NCBI RefSeq assembly: GCF_000311725.1
Contig: NZ_HE978511.1
Coordinates: 1,123,856-1,187,855 of the forward strand
Origin: Robertmurraya massiliosenegalensis JC6
Lineage (GTDB): Bacteria; Bacillota; Bacilli; Bacillales; Cytobacillaceae
Direction: 5' to 3'
DNA: 64,000 bases
A model generated the notes under the pieces. It was not told where the DNA came from. It did no database searches and saw only the letters and a program-made list of their open reading frames with translations. This document shows, one piece after another, positions 15,224 through 25,110 of the stretch (positions are counted from its first letter, which is position 1; each line of letters opens with the position of its first letter). The translations under genes were made by a program, and so were the position numbers.

Positions 15224-16067
15224 AATTCATCACCAACACTTCATCAATTTTTCCCCGTTTCGATGCGACAGAGTTGATGCTTCTCGTTGCTGATACAATT
15301 TCAATATGGAAATCCTTGTAGATATCTTTAATAAAATCAGTCGCTGAATTACTTAACAAAAACTTGCAGCCTTTCTTGTCAAGCTCCACACATAGATCCC
15401 TCAACCTAAGTTGGTCTTCTCGCTTGAATCCATCTAAACTATAGCTTGTAAAAGAAGAAGTGTCTGATACTGGATCATAAGGCGGATCGAAATAGACAAG
15501 ATCTCCCTCTTTTGCCGACTCAACCACCTTTGCAAAGTCAGTATTTAAGATCGTAATCTCACTTATGCTTAAATAGTGATGAACAGCACGAAGCACCGGT
15601 TCATTTACAATTTGTGGATTTTTATATTTCCCAAAAGGAACATTAAATTGCCCTTTACTATTCACTCGATATAACCCGTTAAAGCACGTCTTATTTAAAT
15701 AGATCATTCTAGCTGCTTTTTCCACTGAGGAAAGCTTGTCATACTCTTCTTTATTTCTATCCAAATGACGAATTTCATAGAAATAGTCGCTATTATTTCC
15801 ATTCTCATGCTTTTTCAATTCCTCGATCAAAGCATCTACATCATTCATAACAACTTGATATACGTTCACAAGTTCAATATTTATATCATTAAAAATAGCC
15901 TTTTTCGGCTGTAAATCTAACAGTACGGCCCCTGCTCCGATAAAAGGTTCAAAGTAAGTACCCATTTCTTCTGGAATATATTCTCTAATCTCAGGAAGCA
16001 ATTGGCGCTTCCCACCAGCCCATTTCAAAAAAGGCTGAGGTCCAATGCTTTTTACTGCTTTTGCCAT
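15201..16067 (-). CDS. DNA N6-adenine methyltransferase, Dam/D12 class
   Basis: 288 residues. Motif order is that of alpha-class Dam-type enzymes: KWAGGKRQLLPEI at the N-terminus, FEPFIGAGAVLLDL (SAM site, ~residues 39-52), LNKTCFNGLYRVNSKGQFNVPFG in the middle and the catalytic YFDPPYDP near residue 193. It should methylate adenine in a short palindromic site; GATC is common for this class but is not proved here. ATG 16067 is followed at once by the enzyme's core. With the overlapping endonuclease it forms a compact type II restriction-modification operon. Confidence 0.88.
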   Translation of the reverse strand: MAKAVKSIGPQPFLKWAGGKRQLLPEIREYIPEEMGTYFEPFIGAGAVLLDLQPKKAIFNDINIELVNVYQVVMNDVDALIEELKKHENGNNSDYFYEIRHLDRNKEEYDKLSSVEKAARMIYLNKTCFNGLYRVNSKGQFNVPFGKYKNPQIVNEPVLRAVHHYLSISEITILNTDFAKVVESAKEGDLVYFDPPYDPVSDTSSFTSYSLDGFKREDQLRLRDLCVELDKKGCKFLLSNSATDFIKDIYKDFHIEIVSATRSINSVASKRGKIDEVLVMNYEPNENR

Positions 16068-16230
16068 GTTGATTACAACTCCTCAAAATACGAACACAAA
16101 TTCTATACCTTATCATATCATGAACCTTTGAACAAAGAAATTGGAAATGTTACGTGCTCATTACAAGGGAATATTTTGTGTTCTTGACTCCCGTCTATGA
16201 TTTAATAAAAGCAATAGGGAGATGAGAATA

Positions 16231-16665
16231 ATGGACACGATTTCAATCAAAGAAATGAAAACCATACAAGATTGGAGAAATGCTTATCCTGTAATGAAGC
16301 AACTTCGAACCCATTTAGACGAAGAGGCCTATCTTCTACTAGTTAAAGAGGCGCAAGAACAAGAAAACTATAAGATGTTCGCCCTTATCGAAAATGAAAC
16401 AATCGTTGCAGTTACTGGGTTTATGCCGATGATTACCCTTTATAATGGGAAATTCATCTGGGTATGTGATTTAGTAACCGATATTCATCATCGTTCCAAA
16501 GGATACGGAGAAGTCCTACTCCACCATGTACATCAATGGGCAAAAGACAATGGATACGACGTTGTTTCCCTTTCCTCAGGGTTACAACGACTGGACGCGC
16601 ATCGCTTTTATGAAGAAAAGATGGATTATGATAAGGTTAGTTATGTCTTTTATAAAAAGCTCTAG
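16231..16665 (+). CDS. GNAT family N-acetyltransferase
   Basis: About 144 residues. The acetyl-CoA signature is [23 protein letters not shown] (R/Q-x-x-G-x-G/A form, residues ~88-110), followed by [21 protein letters not shown], the usual last strand-helix of the fold. ATG 16231 is chosen because GGGAGATGAG precedes it; the ATG at 16222 lies inside that binding site. Substrate unknown. It is a single gene between the restriction-modification operon (divergent) and the riboflavin operon. Confidence 0.85.
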   Translation: MDTISIKEMKTIQDWRNAYPVMKQLRTHLDEEAYLLLVKEAQEQENYKMFALIENETIVAVTGFMPMITLYNGKFIWVCDLVTDIHHRSKGYGEVLLHHVHQWAKDNGYDVVSLSSGLQRLDAHRFYEEKMDYDKVSYVFYKKL

Positions 16666-16697
16666 AAAATGTTCAAAAAAATGACAAGTGAAAATAC

Positions 16698-16726
16698 TTG
16701 TTGTCCAATCTTCAGTCTGTTATGCT
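16698..16726 (+). promoter_or_regulatory. Promoter of the riboflavin operon
   Basis: TTGTTG, 17-base spacer, TATGCT. It places the transcript start near 16733, just before the FMN riboswitch. Confidence 0.55.
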
Positions 16727-16742
16727 TTTTTTAATTGAATAG

Positions 16743-16888
16743 GATTTCCTTCGGGGTCGGGTGCAATTCCCAACCGGCGGTGATGAGGTATAGCCTCTTA
16801 GTCCGTGACCCGGGTTCATTAATTTGAAAACGGTGGATTTGGTGCAATTCCAAAGCCGACAGTAAAAGTCTGGATGGGAGAAGGAATA
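16743..16888 (+). ncRNA. FMN riboswitch (RFN element)
   Basis: All conserved RFN blocks appear in order: CCTTCGGGGTCGGGTGCAATTCCCAACCGGCGGT, a variable hairpin, then GATTTGGTGCAATTCCAAAGCCGACAGT, GTCTGGATGGGAGAAGGAAT closing the basal stem. It senses FMN and controls the downstream ribDE-ribBA-ribH operon through a terminator at 16941-16971. Confidence 0.96.
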
Positions 16889-16940
16889 GATATTTGTTCA
16901 AAAAATGCTGTTTTTGACGCTTATTTGTGTTGCTTTTTTT

Positions 16941-16971
16941 CTCCCTTACTACTGTTAGTAAGGGAGTTTTT
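16941..16971 (+). terminator. Riboswitch-controlled terminator before ribD
   Basis: A perfect ten-base stem CTCCCTTACT / AGTAAGGGAG, six-base loop and five T. With FMN bound, this hairpin should end transcription before ribD. Confidence 0.9.
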
Positions 16972-17020
16972 CGTTTTAATGGAGAATTTAAAAATAGAAA
17001 GGAGCCATTTATAATCTGCA

Positions 17021-18121
17021 ATGAAAGATTGTGAATATATGAACATAGCTATTTCATTGGCGCGTGCAACTTTAGGGCAAACAAGTCCCAATCCGAGTGT
17101 TGGGGCTGTGTTAGTGAAGGATGGTAGATTAGTAGGGACAGGTGTACATTTTAAAGCGGGTAAGCCACATGCAGAAGTTCATGCAATTCAATCTGCAGGT
17201 GATGATGCCAAAGGCGCGGTCATGTATGTGACCCTTGAACCTTGTAGCCACTATGGAAAAACCCCGCCTTGTGCTGAGTTGATGATCCAATCGGAGATTA
17301 AGAAAGTATTCATCGCAACGCTTGACCCTAATCCTCTTGTTGCAGGCAAAGGGTTAGAAAAGCTTGTTCATGCTGGAATTGAAGCCGAAGTAGGTCTATG
17401 TAAAAAAGAAGCACTACAATTAAACGAGAAATTTTTTCACTATATCCAAACAAACACTCCATTTGTAACGATTAAAGCAGCTATTTCATTTGATGGCAAA
17501 ACAGCAGCAAAAACTGGTGATAGTAAATGGATTACTTCTCTTGAATCACGTCAAGATGTCCATAATCTACGTCACGAACATGACGGAATTTTAGTAGGAA
17601 TAAACACGATCCTACAAGATAACCCTCTTTTAACCACCAGACGACCCCAAGGTGGAAAAAATCCCATTCGAATTGTTTTAGACTCGGAATTAAAAATACC
17701 GACGTCGGCAAATGTAATCCAAGATCGCTCAACAGAGACGATCATTTTTACAGGAAATCACTTCAATATTGAACGCAAAAAAGAGCTTGAGGATCTAGGG
17801 ATCACCATCATTATTCTAGACAAGCCTTATATTGAAGTGACAGAGGTTTTGAAGAAGCTAGGTGCACGAAAACTTATGTCTGTTTTAGTAGAGGGTGGAT
17901 CAGAAATACACGCTTCATTTATCGCAGACAATGCTTTTCAACAGATCATTGCCTACATCGCTCCAAAAATAATTGGAGGCAAAAAGGCGCTCCCTTTTGT
18001 TGGTGGACTTGGTCCTGAATTTATAAAGGATGGAAAAAACCTTCAGTTCACAGCAGTAGAACAGCTTGGGCGAGATCTAAAAATTACCGCAAAACCTCTT
18101 AACAAGGAGGAGAACGAATAA
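17021..18121 (+). CDS. ribD: Bifunctional pyrimidine deaminase/reductase RibD
   Basis: 366 residues, cytoplasmic. The N-terminal deaminase domain has the zinc motif HAEVHAIQ near residue 49 with EPCSHYGKTPPC near 78; the C-terminal ribityl-reductase domain begins around residue 150 (PFVTIKAAISFDGKTA) and has LVEGGSEIHASFI. It converts diaminohydroxyribosylaminopyrimidine phosphate to the ribityl intermediate. The only usable start is ATG 17021, though GGAG lies a long 16 bases upstream. Its stop overlaps ribE (TAATG). Confidence 0.96.
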   Translation: MKDCEYMNIAISLARATLGQTSPNPSVGAVLVKDGRLVGTGVHFKAGKPHAEVHAIQSAGDDAKGAVMYVTLEPCSHYGKTPPCAELMIQSEIKKVFIATLDPNPLVAGKGLEKLVHAGIEAEVGLCKKEALQLNEKFFHYIQTNTPFVTIKAAISFDGKTAAKTGDSKWITSLESRQDVHNLRHEHDGILVGINTILQDNPLLTTRRPQGGKNPIRIVLDSELKIPTSANVIQDRSTETIIFTGNHFNIERKKELEDLGITIIILDKPYIEVTEVLKKLGARKLMSVLVEGGSEIHASFIADNAFQQIIAYIAPKIIGGKKALPFVGGLGPEFIKDGKNLQFTAVEQLGRDLKITAKPLNKEENE

Positions 18122-18759
18122 TGTTCACCGGAATCGTAGAAGAGTTAGGAACGCTCCAAAACATTCAACCTAAAGGAAAAACACTCATTCTTACGATACA
18201 AAGTCATAAAGTGCTAGAAGGTTTAAAACTTGGTGATAGCATTGCGGTTAACGGTGTTTGTTTAACTGTAACTTATTTTAACGACACCTTCTTCCATGTT
18301 GATATCATGCCTGAAACATTTAAAGATACATCTTTATCAAAGCTTAAACAAGGCTCACTTGTGAACCTTGAACGTGCCCTTCTTGCAAATGGACGTTTCG
18401 GCGGTCATTTCGTAACCGGCCATGTAGATGCAGTCGGAAAAATCAGCAAACGTGTGCAAAAGGAGAACGCCATTTATATCGACATCACTTTTCCAAAGGA
18501 ATTCCATCACCTTGTTTTATCCAAAGGCTCGATTGCCGTTGATGGCACATCGTTAACGATATTTGGGAGCGACAAAACTAGAGTAACAGTATCGCTCATT
18601 CCCCATACGGCAAAGGAAAGCGTCCTTGGTTTAAAACGAGTCGGAGAAGAGGTCAATATCGAATTCGATCTGATTGGAAAATATTTATTCTCTTTTATCC
18701 AATCAAAAAATGATACGTCTATTTCAATGGATTTTTTAAAGGAAAACGGGTTTATCTAG
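18121..18759 (+). CDS. ribE: Riboflavin synthase alpha subunit RibE
   Basis: 212 residues made of two lumazine-binding barrels. The N-terminus MFTGIVEELG is invariant in the family; VNGVCLTV near residue 42 and VDGTSLTI near 140 mark the equivalent sites of the two repeats, and GGHFVTGHVD opens the second. It dismutates two 6,7-dimethyl-8-ribityllumazines to riboflavin and the pyrimidine. Translational coupling to ribD is likely from the one-base overlap and GGAGGAG just upstream. Confidence 0.96.
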   Translation: MFTGIVEELGTLQNIQPKGKTLILTIQSHKVLEGLKLGDSIAVNGVCLTVTYFNDTFFHVDIMPETFKDTSLSKLKQGSLVNLERALLANGRFGGHFVTGHVDAVGKISKRVQKENAIYIDITFPKEFHHLVLSKGSIAVDGTSLTIFGSDKTRVTVSLIPHTAKESVLGLKRVGEEVNIEFDLIGKYLFSFIQSKNDTSISMDFLKENGFI

Positions 18760-18774
18760 ATAGGAGGTTAATAG

Positions 18775-19971
18775 ATGTTCCATCCAATTGACGAAGCATT
18801 ACAGGATTTAAAAAAAGGAAAAATGGTTATCGTCTGTGATGATGAAGATCGAGAAAATGAAGGAGATTTACTTGGCTTAGCTGAATTTGTGACGCCAGAA
18901 ATGATTAATTTCATGGCAAAAAAAGGGCGTGGTCTCATATGTGTCCCTATCTCCGTACCAATCGCAGAGAAACTTGAACTTCATCCAATGGTCGATAAAA
19001 ATACAGATAATCACGAAACGGCCTTTACTGTCAGCATTGATCATGTGGAAACAACAACTGGGATCAGTGCTTTTGAACGAGCATTGACTGTGCAAAAAAT
19101 ACTTGATCAACAATCTAACGCAAATGATTTTAGAAGACCTGGCCATATCTTTCCCCTCATCGCCAAAGAAGGTGGCGTTTTACGCCGAGCCGGACACACA
19201 GAAGCAGCAATAGACTTAGCACGACTTACAGGTTCTAAAGAAGCCGGTGTGATCTGCGAAATCATGAAAGATGACGGAACGATGGCTCGCGTAGATGAAC
19301 TAAAAAAAATGGCTGAGAAATATGATTTAAAAATGATTACGATCAAGGATTTAATCGCCTATCGACTTGAGCATGATTCATTAATTGAACGGGAAGTTGC
19401 CATTCAGCTTCCAACGGAATTTGGGGAATTTGAAGCGATTGGATTTACAAGTAAACGAGATAACTTGGAACATATTGCACTTGTAAAAGGTGACATTTGC
19501 GAAGACGAGCCCATTCTATTAAGAGTTCACTCAGAATGTTTAACAGGAGATGTATTCGGATCAAATCGCTGTGATTGTGGCCCTCAACTACATGCTGCGC
19601 TTTCCCAAATTGAGAAGGAAGGACGTGGAATCCTTCTTTATCTGAGACAAGAAGGAAGAGGCATTGGGCTAATAAATAAATTGAAAGCTTACAAACTACA
19701 AGAGCAAGGCTATGACACGGTTGAAGCAAATGAGAGATTAGGATTTCAGGCTGATCTACGAGATTATGGAATCGGAGCTCAAATCTTGAGAAATCTCGGT
19801 GTTCGGAAGCTACGTTTATTAACGAATAATCCACGTAAAATGGCTGGGTTAGCAGGTTATGGGTTAAAAGTTGTGGAACGTGTTCCCCTGCAAATACCAG
19901 CAAAAAAAGAAAATATACACTACTTAAAAACGAAGCAAGAAAAACTAGGACATTTACTATCCATGGATTAA
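18775..19971 (+). CDS. ribBA: Bifunctional DHBP synthase / GTP cyclohydrolase II
   Basis: 398 residues. The N-terminal domain (to ~200) makes 3,4-dihydroxybutanone phosphate from ribulose 5-phosphate: acidic metal motif [10 protein letters not shown] near 25 and RAGHTEA near 139. The C-terminal domain is GTP cyclohydrolase [16 protein letters not shown], zinc cysteines in CDCGPQL, and [10 protein letters not shown]. Both halves keep their active residues, so both committed steps of riboflavin synthesis are covered. It follows ribE by 15 bases with AGGAGG. Called ribA in B. subtilis. Confidence 0.96.
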   Translation: MFHPIDEALQDLKKGKMVIVCDDEDRENEGDLLGLAEFVTPEMINFMAKKGRGLICVPISVPIAEKLELHPMVDKNTDNHETAFTVSIDHVETTTGISAFERALTVQKILDQQSNANDFRRPGHIFPLIAKEGGVLRRAGHTEAAIDLARLTGSKEAGVICEIMKDDGTMARVDELKKMAEKYDLKMITIKDLIAYRLEHDSLIEREVAIQLPTEFGEFEAIGFTSKRDNLEHIALVKGDICEDEPILLRVHSECLTGDVFGSNRCDCGPQLHAALSQIEKEGRGILLYLRQEGRGIGLINKLKAYKLQEQGYDTVEANERLGFQADLRDYGIGAQILRNLGVRKLRLLTNNPRKMAGLAGYGLKVVERVPLQIPAKKENIHYLKTKQEKLGHLLSMD

Positions 19972-20010
19972 CTTGAACACCATTAAAATTTTTATAGGAG
20001 TGAATCGATC

Positions 20011-20478
20011 ATGGCAAAAATAATTGAAGGCAATTTAGTGGGTACTGGATTAAAAATTGGAATCGTAGTTTCTCGTTTCAACGAATTTATTACGAGTAAA
20101 CTACTAGCCGGAGCCGAGGATGGATTAATAAGACATGGTGTTAAGGATGAAGACATTACCATCATATGGGTACCCGGAGCTTTTGAAATTCCCCTTGCTG
20201 CAAAAAAATTAGCTGACCAAGGTTTCTTTGATGCGATTATCACCCTTGGAACAGTCATTAGAGGCGCAACACCTCACTTCGAATATGTCAGCAGCGAAGT
20301 CGCAAAAGGTGTCGCCGCTACTGGAATGCAGAGTGGTACTCCGATCATCTTTGGTGTTCTTACTACAGATACGATTGAACAAGCGATTGAAAGAGCCGGC
20401 ACAAAAGCTGGCAACAAAGGCTATGAAGCAGCAGTCGGAGCCATTGAAATGGGAAATCTTTATACGAAATTTAATTAG
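20011..20478 (+). CDS. ribH: 6,7-dimethyl-8-ribityllumazine synthase RibH
   Basis: 155 residues. It joins the ribityl pyrimidine to dihydroxybutanone phosphate; in Bacillus it forms a 60-subunit capsid around riboflavin synthase. Signature stretches are [31 protein letters not shown] near residue 57, [15 protein letters not shown] near 78 and the late [14 protein letters not shown]. It is the last gene of the FMN-riboswitch operon and ends at a strong terminator shared with the converging ribulokinase gene. Confidence 0.96.
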   Translation: MAKIIEGNLVGTGLKIGIVVSRFNEFITSKLLAGAEDGLIRHGVKDEDITIIWVPGAFEIPLAAKKLADQGFFDAIITLGTVIRGATPHFEYVSSEVAKGVAATGMQSGTPIIFGVLTTDTIEQAIERAGTKAGNKGYEAAVGAIEMGNLYTKFN

Positions 20479-20484
20479 GCACTT

Positions 20485-20527
20485 AAAGGAAAATGCAGAA
20501 GTGTTATACCTCTGCATTTTCCTTATT
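20485..20527. terminator. Bidirectional terminator between ribH and ribulokinase
   Basis: A perfect 14-bp stem AAGGAAAATGCAGA / TCTGCATTTTCCTT around an 11-base loop, between two convergent operons. The stem's AT-rich ends supply T-rich tracts on both strands. Confidence 0.8.
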
Positions 20528-20529
20528 AA

Positions 20530-22191
20530 TTAGCCATTTTTCATACTTTTCAAATGATGCATGATGGGCATTTCTTTCCGTCCAAAATAGTCGTGCAGTT
20601 CAACATACAGTTTATAAAGCACATTATAGCGTTTCACATTCTCTGGAATCGGTACAAAAGTTGTTTCTTTGACTTTTGCCATATGTTCTGCTGCTTCTAA
20701 AATAGTATCGTATCCGCCATTTCTCTTTCCTGCAGCAACCGCTGCATACATCGCAGAACCTAACGCAGTCGTTTGCTTTGAATCAGCGATCTTAATTTCC
20801 CTGTTTGTCACATCTGCATAAATTTGCATTAGCAAGTGGTTTCGTTGGGGCAATCCCCCTGTAGCAAAAAGTTCATTGACCTCAACACCCTCTTTTGTGA
20901 AAGTTTCAATGATCTTCCTCGTACCAAAAGCCGTTGATTCCAACAAAGCACGATAAATTTCTTCCGGTTTCGTTGACAGCGTGAGACCCACGATCATTCC
21001 AGATAAATTTGCATCCACCAGCACAGAACGATTTCCATTCCACCAATCAAGTGCAATTAACCCTGATTGTCCTGGACGATAAGCTAACGCCTTTTTCTCT
21101 AATAATTCATGCGTACTAAGTCCTTCTTTTTTTGCCTCTTGGATAATGTAATCTGGCACTCCATGATCAACATACCAAGCAAACGCATCCCCGACAGCCA
21201 CTTGGCCAGTTTCATAGCTAAAATAGCCTGGAATAATTCCATCTTCTACGATTCCACACACGCCTTCAATCGCTTCTTCTCGCTCAGTAATTAACATATG
21301 GCAAGTAGAAGTCCCTAATGCCATCACCATCTGTCCAGGGTTAACAGCCCCAACCGCAGGTACACTAGCATGGGCATCAATAACACCTATAGCTACTGAA
21401 ATACCAGGATTCAGCCCTAAACGCTGAGCCATTTTATCATGAAGAAATCCTGCCCTTTCTCCAATAGATTGAACAGTTCCTCGCATTTTTGTTACGAAAA
21501 TATCTTCTAACCGATTATCCACTGCTTTCAAGTAGGACTCATCTGGGTAGCCTTCTGCTTTACTCCAAAATGCCTTATAGCCACATGTATTGCTACTTCT
21601 AACTAAATTATTCGTTAATTGGTATGTTATCCAATCAGCAGCTTCAATAAAGAGATCTGCCGCTTCGTATACTTCTGGAGCTTCTCTTAAAATTTGCAAA
21701 ACTTTAGGAAACATCCATTCTGATGATATTTTCCCACCGTACCTACTTAAAAATTTCTCATTTCTTTCAGTAGCAACAAGTGTAAAATTGTCTGCTTCTT
21801 CTTGGGCAGCATGATGCTTCCAAAGCTTGACCCAGCTATGTGGATGTTTCTTCCATTTGGATTCATAACATAATGGTTTTCCCACCTTATTTAATGGGAG
21901 AATCGTTGATGAGGTAAAATCGATTCCAATTCCAATTATTTTCTCCGGTTCAACATTAGACAATCGTATTACTTCAGGAACAGAGCGATACAACACCTCT
22001 AGATAGTCATTCGGATCTTGTAAAGCCCAGTCTGCTTCTAAACGTGTTCCATCTGGAAGAAATTCAGTCATTACACCATTATTATAAGAAGTAACATGGG
22101 TTGCAACTTCTTCACCCGTGTTGACATTCACAAGCAAAGCCCTTCCAGACTCTGTTCCAAAGTCCACTCCTATTACATAAGATTCAGTCAC
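20530..22191 (-). CDS. araB: Ribulokinase, AraB-like (FGGY family)
   Basis: About 553 residues of the FGGY carbohydrate kinase family. The ATP-binding N-terminus is [35 protein letters not shown] and [20 protein letters not shown], a late FGGY-type motif, follow ribulokinases. It should phosphorylate L- or D-ribulose. The GTG at 22191 is chosen over an upstream TTG/ATG because AAGGAG lies nine bases before it. Here it follows a FucI-type isomerase rather than AraA and AraD, so D-ribulose (from D-arabinose) is a more natural substrate than L-ribulose. Last gene of the LacI-controlled operon. Confidence 0.85.
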   Translation of the reverse strand: MTESYVIGVDFGTESGRALLVNVNTGEEVATHVTSYNNGVMTEFLPDGTRLEADWALQDPNDYLEVLYRSVPEVIRLSNVEPEKIIGIGIDFTSSTILPLNKVGKPLCYESKWKKHPHSWVKLWKHHAAQEEADNFTLVATERNEKFLSRYGGKISSEWMFPKVLQILREAPEVYEAADLFIEAADWITYQLTNNLVRSSNTCGYKAFWSKAEGYPDESYLKAVDNRLEDIFVTKMRGTVQSIGERAGFLHDKMAQRLGLNPGISVAIGVIDAHASVPAVGAVNPGQMVMALGTSTCHMLITEREEAIEGVCGIVEDGIIPGYFSYETGQVAVGDAFAWYVDHGVPDYIIQEAKKEGLSTHELLEKKALAYRPGQSGLIALDWWNGNRSVLVDANLSGMIVGLTLSTKPEEIYRALLESTAFGTRKIIETFTKEGVEVNELFATGGLPQRNHLLMQIYADVTNREIKIADSKQTTALGSAMYAAVAAGKRNGGYDTILEAAEHMAKVKETTFVPIPENVKRYNVLYKLYVELHDYFGRKEMPIMHHLKSMKNG

Positions 22192-22220
22192 GAGAATATT
22201 CTCCTTCCTCATTCAGTCCA

Positions 22221-24004
22221 TTATTTATATAATGGTCCAAATGTTTGACATGCTCGGTAATCTGCACTGGTTAGATCATCTGTTCCAAAAGCACTCCATG
22301 CACTTGGTCGAAAAATTCGCTCGTCATCCACATTATGCATAGAAACAGGGATTCGTAGCATGGATGCAAGTGTTATTAGCTCACCACCAATATGTCCATA
22401 ACTAATGGCACCATGATTGGAACCCCAATTGTACATAACAGAATAAACATCCTTAAATGCGCCTTTTTCAGTCAAATTGGGAACAAACCATGTTGTTGGC
22501 CAAGTAGGATCCGTTCTTTTATCTAACACATCATGCACTTCATCTTGCAGTTCCACTGTATATCCTTCTGCCAGTTGTAGGACAGGACCTAATCCATGAA
22601 CAATATTAATTCTTGCCATGGTTACAGGCATTTCCCCGCGAGTTGTAAAATCAGTAGAAAAACCACCATCACGGAAGTAATCAACGGCTTGACACCATTC
22701 AGTCGCATCTAAGCATTTTTTCACTTCTTCATCTGTTATTTCCCAAAATGGCTTCATTGCTGGTAAACCGTTTTTTTCTTGCTGACCTGTGCCATCCAAC
22801 GCTGCCGGTCCTGAGTTAATCAAATGAATAATTCCATTTGCTGCTCTGCCAAGTAGTTCCTTACCAGTTACACGTTTTACTGATTCAGGACTCCAATACG
22901 TTCTTACATCCGCAAAAATTTGTGCGGCATTTGTTATTAGATGTCCCAATAACATTGTTGCACCGTTAAGGGTGTCATTTTCTGTAGCTACGATATAAGG
23001 TTCTCTGATTCCGTTCCAATCAAACGAAGAAGACAGAATAGCTTCCATCACATCGCCAGTTGGCATAAAATCAGTCCATGCCCTTTGCCCTTGAAACCCT
23101 GCAGCAATGGCGTTGTGTCCGAGTGATTCTTCAGGAAAGCCTTTTTTCGCTAGCTTAGAATTGCCGACCATAAGATCTCTAGCAATTAACGTCATTTTCA
23201 CAACCGTTTTCCAATCTTCCTCTTTCTGTTCTTTTGTTCTCTGTAACTCAGGGGGATTTACATTTTGGCCTTCTTTTAAATTTCCTTTAACCCAATTCAA
23301 TGCTTGTTCAAATTCAACTTCATCATATATATTTAATTCCATTCTTCGAATAAATTCGCTCATATCGATATATTCATTTCTCATCCCAAGATAATTTTGG
23401 AAAAAAGATTCATCAACGATACACCCTGCAATCCCCATTGATACAGAACCCATCGATAAATATGATTTCCCTCGAATGATCGTAACGGCTAAAGCTGCTT
23501 TTGTGAATTGCAATAATTTCTCCTGTACATCTTCTGGTATTTCAGTATCGTTCATTTCTTGAACATCTCGACCATATATATTAAAAACTGGTAGACCCTT
23601 TTGATTGTGAGCAGATGCAGCCGCAGCTAAATACACTGCTCCTGGCCTCTCTGTACCATTAAATCCCCAAATTGCTTTTATTGTTTGTCTATCCTGATCC
23701 ATTGTTTCTGTTGGATAGCACCATGAAGGAGTTACCGTAATCGTAATATCTACTCCTTCTTTTCTAAATTTCGTCGCAGCCTTTGCCGCCTCTGCCACTC
23801 CACCTATCGTTGTATCAGAAATAACACATTCAATAGGAGAACCATTGGGATAGTGAACGTGCTCACTTAAAAAAACGAAACTGATTTTGCCATATTCATT
23901 GTGACTTCTTCCAAGGATTCTCGAATCCCCCCTTGACGTCCATCAATGACTGGTCGAATACCTATTTTTGGAAAATCTCCTATCCATCTATCAGAACGCT
24001 CCAT
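22221..24004 (-). pseudogene. fucI: L-fucose/D-arabinose isomerase gene with frameshift in a T7 run
   Basis: The main frame (22221-23798) matches FucI from about residue 70 to the end, including [36 protein letters not shown] and the C-terminal [12 protein letters not shown]. The missing N-terminus is found in another frame: ATG 24004 after GGAGGAATAAAC gives [30 protein letters not shown], then hits TAA at 23869-23867 directly after a seven-T run (23875-23869). Shifting -1 there restores [20 protein letters not shown] and the rest. Restored length would be ~594 residues, as in E. coli FucI (591). It could be a real mutation, a slippage-dependent gene or a sequencing error. Enzyme: ketol isomerase of L-fucose/D-arabinose. 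Confidence 0.85.
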
Positions 24005-24106
24005 GTTTATTCCTCCTACTATTCTCTCTATTTAATAGAAATTTTGATTCCCATATTTGATTTGGTACTCCCAATTTCTATAACAACAAGTAATCGTTTT
24101 TTGTCA

Positions 24107-25087
24107 TTATTGCTGTTTTGCCAATTCATTCAATATATTTTCAGGTCTTCTCCCTTGTAAGAGTGCGATGATCGCCTCTGCTGTCAATAATCCGACAGAA
24201 TAGTATGTTTCATATGTTTCTGCTGCAGTATGAGGAGTAGTGATAATATTCTTTAACTCAAATAAGGAATTTGACGGATTGACTGGTTCCTTCTCATACA
24301 CATCAATTGCAGCCGCACTTAGATTTCCTGTACTAAGCGCATCATATAGAGCTTTTTCATCCACTAGTCCACCTCTAGAAGTATTGATAAAATAAGACCC
24401 TTTCCTCATCTTCTTGAACTTCTCTTCATTCATAAAATGATGGGTTTCTTTCATATATGGCAAATGCATACTTACAATATGTGAGTTTTCTAGTATCTCC
24501 TCATAAGAAGTAAATTTCACATTATACTTATCTGCTATTTCTATATTCGGATATTTATCATAAGCAGTGACAGATACATCAAAGCCTTGTAATTTTTTTG
24601 CTACACTCTGAGCAATATTGCCAAATCCGAGTAACCCCACTTGTTTCCCTTTTAGTTCAAATCCTACAAATCTCTCCCATTTTCCTTCTTGTGTTGAAGC
24701 ATGGAGATTAGGTGTGTTCCTTAATGAATTTAAAATCAGGTTAACTGTCAATTCAGCAACTGCATTTGAATTGAGCCTTGGAGCATTAGTCACTTTAATT
24801 CCATATTCATTCGCTTTTTCTAAATCGATATTGTCGACTCCAACTCCAAATCTAGAAATAATTTTTAATTTAGGAGCGATCTTAAATATCTCTTCATCCC
24901 ATGTATCAACACCTGCTACTACAGCATCAATATCCGAAATCACCTCTTTTAATTCATCAAAAGCCATCGGACGGTTATGGGGATTTTCGATTACTTCGCA
25001 GCCATTCTCTTCTAAGAAGATTTTTGCTTCTCTACACAACTCCGAATAATTTGTTGCCGTTACTAAAACCTTTTTTAACTGTGTCAT
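24107..25087 (-). CDS. D-isomer 2-hydroxyacid dehydrogenase (SerA-like)
   Basis: About 326 residues. The NAD-binding Rossmann motif is GLLGFGNIAQSVAKKL near residue 150; catalytic elements follow the family: SRFGVGVDNID, NTSRGGLVDEKAL (Arg), DVYEKEP (Glu) and TPHTAAETYE (His). It lacks the C-terminal ACT region of true phosphoglycerate dehydrogenases. ATG 25087 follows GGAGGATTTG; the longer TTG start is inside that binding site. In a sugar operon it probably oxidises or reduces a 2-hydroxy/2-keto acid intermediate; substrate not determinable. Confidence 0.85.
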   Translation of the reverse strand: MTQLKKVLVTATNYSELCREAKIFLEENGCEVIENPHNRPMAFDELKEVISDIDAVVAGVDTWDEEIFKIAPKLKIISRFGVGVDNIDLEKANEYGIKVTNAPRLNSNAVAELTVNLILNSLRNTPNLHASTQEGKWERFVGFELKGKQVGLLGFGNIAQSVAKKLQGFDVSVTAYDKYPNIEIADKYNVKFTSYEEILENSHIVSMHLPYMKETHHFMNEEKFKKMRKGSYFINTSRGGLVDEKALYDALSTGNLSAAAIDVYEKEPVNPSNSLFELKNIITTPHTAAETYETYYSVGLLTAEAIIALLQGRRPENILNELAKQQ

Positions 25088-25110
25088 TTTCAAATCCTCC
25101 AAGAATGTGA

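Noticed and set aside
16731-17021. 96-residue antisense open frame across the FMN riboswitch
   Set aside because: Its sequence is the complement of conserved RFN blocks and terminator, which fully explains the lack of stops.
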